Shown here piece by piece: positions 60,695-64,000 of a stretch of DNA of 64,000 nt (position 1 is the first letter of the stretch; every line of letters begins with the position of its first letter). The position numbers were made by a program, and so were the translations under genes. Source of the stretch: Ehretia macrophylla (taxonomy: Eukaryota > Streptophyta > Magnoliopsida > Boraginales > Ehretiaceae); NCBI GenBank assembly GCA_037974665.1, contig CM075778.1, forward strand, positions 23,688,001 through 23,752,000. Direction: 5' to 3'. The notes under the pieces were generated by a model. The model saw nothing but the letters and a program-made list of their open reading frames with translations. It did not search any database and was not told the origin of the DNA.

Positions 60695-60975
60695 TCATAC
60701 ATTATGAAACAAGAAGCTTTGAATTCAACTTTATACCCATTGTCACAAAATTGACTTACACTAAACAAATTATGTTTCAAACCTTTTACAAGTAGCACAT
60801 TGTGAATAGAGATTGAATTTTCATTACCAATGCTATCTCTTCCAATGATTTTCCCTTTTCCATTGTCTTCATAGCTCACATTTTCTTTGATCTTCTGTTG
60901 AGCTTATAGGAGAGGGATGAATCTCTGGTCATATGCTTTGAGCATGCACAATCAATTATCTAACTTCCTTCATAT
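60695..60975 (-). pseudogene. Inverted protease/GAG-pre-integrase fragment of copia element D
   Basis: The minus strand reads IDCACSKHMTRDSSLL (protease-like), a stop, then MSYEDNGKGKIIGRDSIGNE, NVLLVKGLKHNLFSVSQFCD and GYKVEF, the standard copia pre-integrase sequence. It is turned round with respect to the gag just upstream and is truncated at the CACTA-like end. Confidence 0.75.
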
Positions 60976-61065
60976 TTGATTCTTGGAGGTACCTAAATAC
61001 ATATAAACAATACATATATTATCCTTTTAGGTCCCCAAGTTCTATTGGGCTCTTGACTGTTAGTG

Positions 61066-63150
61066 TCAACTCAAGTGAAGTTTACTACGTTGTAGGTGCA
61101 ATCAAAATTCCATCATTCAAATTAAAAATGATAAAGCTCTATTTTTTGTTGAAGTCCGTAGCCGAACAGTAACCAATTGGCTACTGCTGGGCTATGGAAG
61201 AGTTGAGATCCGTATGGGCTACAGACTTTGTTTTTTTTCCTATTTAATTAAAATTTAATTAAAATATCCTTATTTATTTTTTTAAAACAATTTTTGAATA
61301 ATATTTATAGTCCGTTCAAATAAAAATAAACTTAGTCTATCTTGGATTAACGTGCGTACTTTTATAGAAAAATCAATTGCCGTTTAAATTGAACTTATTA
61401 TGTTTTCACTTAACATTGCGTTAATGTTAATACACGTTCAGTCTAGAAGTCAAAAAATTATCACATTGTGTCTAAACTTCATAAACAAGAAAATTATGAA
61501 GATATTAACATGTTTTATTATGTTGTTCCTCCCTATTAACAAGTTAGAATACATATTATTAGTTTTGCGTAGCCCAGCAGTAGCCAATTGGCTACTGTTA
61601 GGCTACAGACCTCAACTTTTTCGTAGCCCAGCAGTAGCCAATTGGCTACTACTAGGCTACGGACTTCAACAAAAAATGGAGCTTTATCGTTTTTAATTTG
61701 AATGATGGAATTTTGAACCTTCACTTGAGTTGTAAAATTTTCAAATAAAAATAAACTTGATCCGTATTTTATTAACGCGCATACTTTTATAGAGAAATCT
61801 CATAGGAAATCAATAGCTGTTTAAATTGAACTTATTATGTTCTCACTTAACATTGCGTTAATGATAATAAACGTTCAATATAGGAGTCGAAAAAATATAA
61901 CATTGTGTCTAAACTTCATAAACAAGAAAAATATGAAGATATTAACATGTTTTAATACGTTGTTCTTACCTCTTAACAAGTTAGAATACATATTATTAGT
62001 TTTCCGTAGCCAATCCGTAGTCCCTAGCTACGGATGGGCTATGAAATTTGACTCGTCCGTAGCCCGACAGTAGCCAATTGGCTACTGCTAGGCTACGGAC
62101 CTCAACTCTTCCGTAGCCCAGGAGTAGCCAATCGGCTACTGCTTGGCTATGGACTTTAACAAAAAATAGAGATTTATCATTTTTAATTTGAATGATAGAA
62201 TTTTGATTGCACCTACAACGTAGTAAACTTCACTTGAGTTGTAAAATTTTCAAATAAAAATAAACTTAATCCGTATTTCATTAACTTGCGTACTTTTATA
62301 GAGAAATCTCATAGGAAATCGATAGCTGTTTAAATTAAACTAATAATGTTCTCACTTAACATTGCGTTAATGTTAATAAATGTTCAATCTAGGAGTCGAA
62401 AAAATGTCACATTGTGTCTAAACTTCATAAAGAAGAAAAATATGAAGATATTAATACGTTTTAATATGTTGTTCCTACCTATTAATAAGTTAGAATACAT
62501 ATTATTAGTTTTCCGTAGCCCATCCGTAGTCCCTAGCTACAGATGGATTACGAAATTCGACTCGTCCGTAGCCTAGCAGTAGCCAATTGACTACTGCTGG
62601 GCTACGAACCTACTGCTAGGCTACGGACCTCAACTCTTCCATAGCCCAGCAGTAGTCAATTGGCTACTGTTAGGCTACGGACTTTAACAAAAAACGAAGC
62701 TTTATCATTTTTAATTTGAATGATGAAATTTTGATTGCACCTATAACGTAGTAAACTTCACTTGAGTTGTAAATTTTTCAAATAAAAATAAACTTGATCC
62801 GTATTTCATTAACGTACGTACTTTTATAGAGAAATCTCATAGGAAATCAATAGCCATTTAAATTGAACTTATCATGTTCTCACTTAACATTGCGTTAATG
62901 TTAATAAACGTTCAATGTAGGAGTCGAAAAACTGTCACATTGTATCTAAACTTCATAAAGAAGAAAAATATGAAGATATTAACACGTTTTAATACGTTGT
63001 TTCTATTTATTAACAAGTTAGATACATACTATTAGTAGTTCGTAACCCATCTGTAGTCCTTAGCTATGAATGGGCTACGGAATTTTTCTCATCCGTAGCC
63101 CATCTGTAGCAAATAGCCACGGATGTGCTACGGACATTGACAAAAAAATG
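61066..63150. repeat. Tandem array of about 440-530-bp units with palindromes
   Basis: The landmark GAACTTATTATGTTCTCACT begins at about 61391, 61828, 62337 and 62865, giving periods of 437, 509 and 528 bases. Each unit carries the phrases ATTGCGTTAATG, TGTGTCTAAACTTCATAAA and GATATTAACA..TTTTAATA, then two or three near-perfect palindromes of about 40 bases (core TAGCCAATTGGCTA). The left edge (61066-61200) is an inverted copy of part of the unit. Frames starting MFSLNIALM recur in each unit only because the DNA repeats. Confidence 0.85.
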
Positions 63151-63500
63151 AGTTTTATTGATTTTAATTTGAATTATGGAATTGTGATTCTACGATTACT
63201 CTAGATGCAATGCTCAGTTTGTTTGGATTGCAAAAAAATAATAATGATAAGAAATGAAAGGATTTTATAATTTTTTATTTGAATTGAAGAAAAAAAAGAA
63301 AAAAAATGATAATTTTAAATGTAAAATTATCTTATTATTCTTTTTATGAGATAACTATAGAATAAAGTTAAGAATAAATTAGTCTTTTTATACATGTTAC
63401 TTTTCTTTCCCTTTATTTTTACCCCAAATTAATCTATTTAAATCCTTTCTTAAATCATAAAAGGCAATCTATGACAATAATGTAAACGTCAAAGAAGAGG
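63151..63500. other. AT-rich spacer, no gene seen
   Basis: AT-rich sequence with A and T runs between the palindrome array and the GC-rich foldback. Nothing recognisable. Confidence 0.6.
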
Positions 63501-63524
63501 TTTGAGGATGACAATAATGTCCTC

Positions 63525-63637
63525 GCCGGACGAAGAAGCCGGCCGGCCGGCGTCCTCGTCCGACAGGGAAAATGAGGTTGACATTCTAACTCTCGCTGTC
63601 GGACGAGGGCACCGGCCAACCGGTGCCTTCGTCCGTC
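63525..63637. other. GC-rich foldback (long hairpin)
   Basis: The left arm 63525-63566 and right arm 63596-63637 are complementary around a 29-base loop. The inner 13 bases (CCTCGTCCGACAG / CTGTCGGACGAGG) pair perfectly, and the outer part (GGACGAAG..CCGG / CCGG..CTTCGTCC) pairs with several mismatches. It lies about 250 bases before the NAC start codon. A frame at 63502-63738 runs through it but has no protein signature. Confidence 0.7.
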
Positions 63638-63639
63638 AA

Positions 63640-63889
63640 GACCATTCTCTTTTTTTTTTTTTTCATAAAGTCTACGACCTGATTCAAATTAAAGACTTTC
63701 AAACCTTTTCCCCCAAATCTTCTTCTCTCAAGCCCTAATCCCAAAATTTTTCTTCAAAACCTTTCAATTTTGCACTATCCTTTCCCCAAATCATTCTCTT
63801 CACCAATCCATATTCTCTCTCCACCCTAGCACCAGTAGATCCCATCACCCCATAGCACACCAAAACTTAACCCAACATCTACAATCACT
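63640..63889 (+). promoter_or_regulatory. Probable 5' leader of the NAC-type gene
   Basis: C/T-rich, A-rich, G-poor sequence (CCCCCAAATCTTCTTCTCTC, CATTCTCTTCACCAATCC) typical of a plant 5' untranslated leader, running directly to the ATG at 63890. Confidence 0.45.
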
Positions 63890-64000
63890 ATGATTTCGTA
63901 CTTATATTCTTCGTCTTCATCTGCATCGTTGGCTCGAGGGTTCATCCATCCGATGGACGAGGAGTTTGTGCTTTACTATTTATGGCGATAGGTTTATGGT
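63890..64000 (+). pseudogene. NAC-domain transcription factor, 5' end, broken
   Basis: ATG 63890 reads MISYLYSSSSSASLARGFIH followed by PMDEEFVLYYLWR, then TAG (63989-63991), then VYG. This is the start of a NAC domain (subdomain A, usually GFRFHPTDEEL..YYL..K). One residue is missing in the GF.HP motif, Thr is replaced by Met, and the Lys after the YYL block is a stop. NAC proteins are plant DNA-binding regulators of stress and development. The window ends here, so I cannot see whether the rest of the domain survives. It could be a pseudogene or a mis-sequenced working gene. Confidence 0.7.

Noticed and set aside
61400-62576. Three similar frames starting MFSLNIALM.
   Set aside because: They recur with the tandem units, end at different points and have no recognisable motif; they are read through repeat DNA.
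61066-63150. CRISPR-like regular repeats.
   Set aside because: The units are hundreds of bases long, diverged and in plant nuclear DNA; no short repeat-spacer pattern or cas gene exists.
63502-63738. 78-codon frame before the NAC start.
   Set aside because: It runs through the GC-rich foldback and a poly-T stretch; no domain, and its composition follows the hairpin.

Overview
The window is nuclear DNA from a flowering plant, most likely a eudicot. The evidence is an intron-containing LONGIFOLIA/TRM1-type gene, plant Ty3/gypsy and Ty1/copia retrotransposons primed by tRNA-iMet, plant MITE families and AT-rich intergenic sequence. I cannot name the species. Only one host gene looks intact, and a second (NAC-type) starts at the right edge and looks broken. 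Nearly everything else from about 16.7 kb onward is transposon.

Layout. 1-8.1 kb: AT-rich intergenic DNA holding a small Mutator-like MITE (1389-1786), a Harbinger-like MITE (4171-5195) and a 2.18-kb Mutator-like foldback element with a perfect 9-bp target duplication (5888-8067). 8.1-14.5 kb: promoter, leader and five coding exons of the LONGIFOLIA-like gene (9497-14460, predicted 1104 residues), ending in a poly(A) signal. 14.5-16.7 kb: flank with a tRNA-like pseudogene and short tandem duplications. 16.77-29.17 kb: a decayed Ty3/gypsy element with 2.45-kb LTRs and target duplication GTTTC; its 3' LTR is split by an oppositely oriented solo LTR of the same family (target duplication GCGCA). 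29.2-31.2 kb: a Harbinger-like MITE, the start of a Tat-like gypsy element, an inverted copia LTR scrap and a hAT-like end.

31.2-58.6 kb: one degenerate Ty1/copia element blown apart by three insertions, each bounded by target duplications: a solo LTR of its own family (33313-34725, TGTAT), a non-coding LARD-type element (38850-46756, GGCGG/GGCGA) and a Ty3/gypsy element on the minus strand (48202-58258, TAGCA). 58.6-61.1 kb: gag and an inverted pre-integrase piece of another copia element. 60.4-63.2 kb: a CACTA-like end and a tandem array of about 440-530-bp units rich in near-perfect palindromes. 63.2-64 kb: AT-rich DNA, a GC-rich foldback, and a NAC-domain gene start with an in-frame stop.

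No CRISPR array, operon or bacterial-type system is present. The most unusual signal is a set of hairpins in the leader of the large copia element: they share a 17-nt loop but have different stems that still pair. Next in interest are the ORF-less LARD, the palindrome array, and two nonsense codons shared at the same sites by two diverged gypsy copies.
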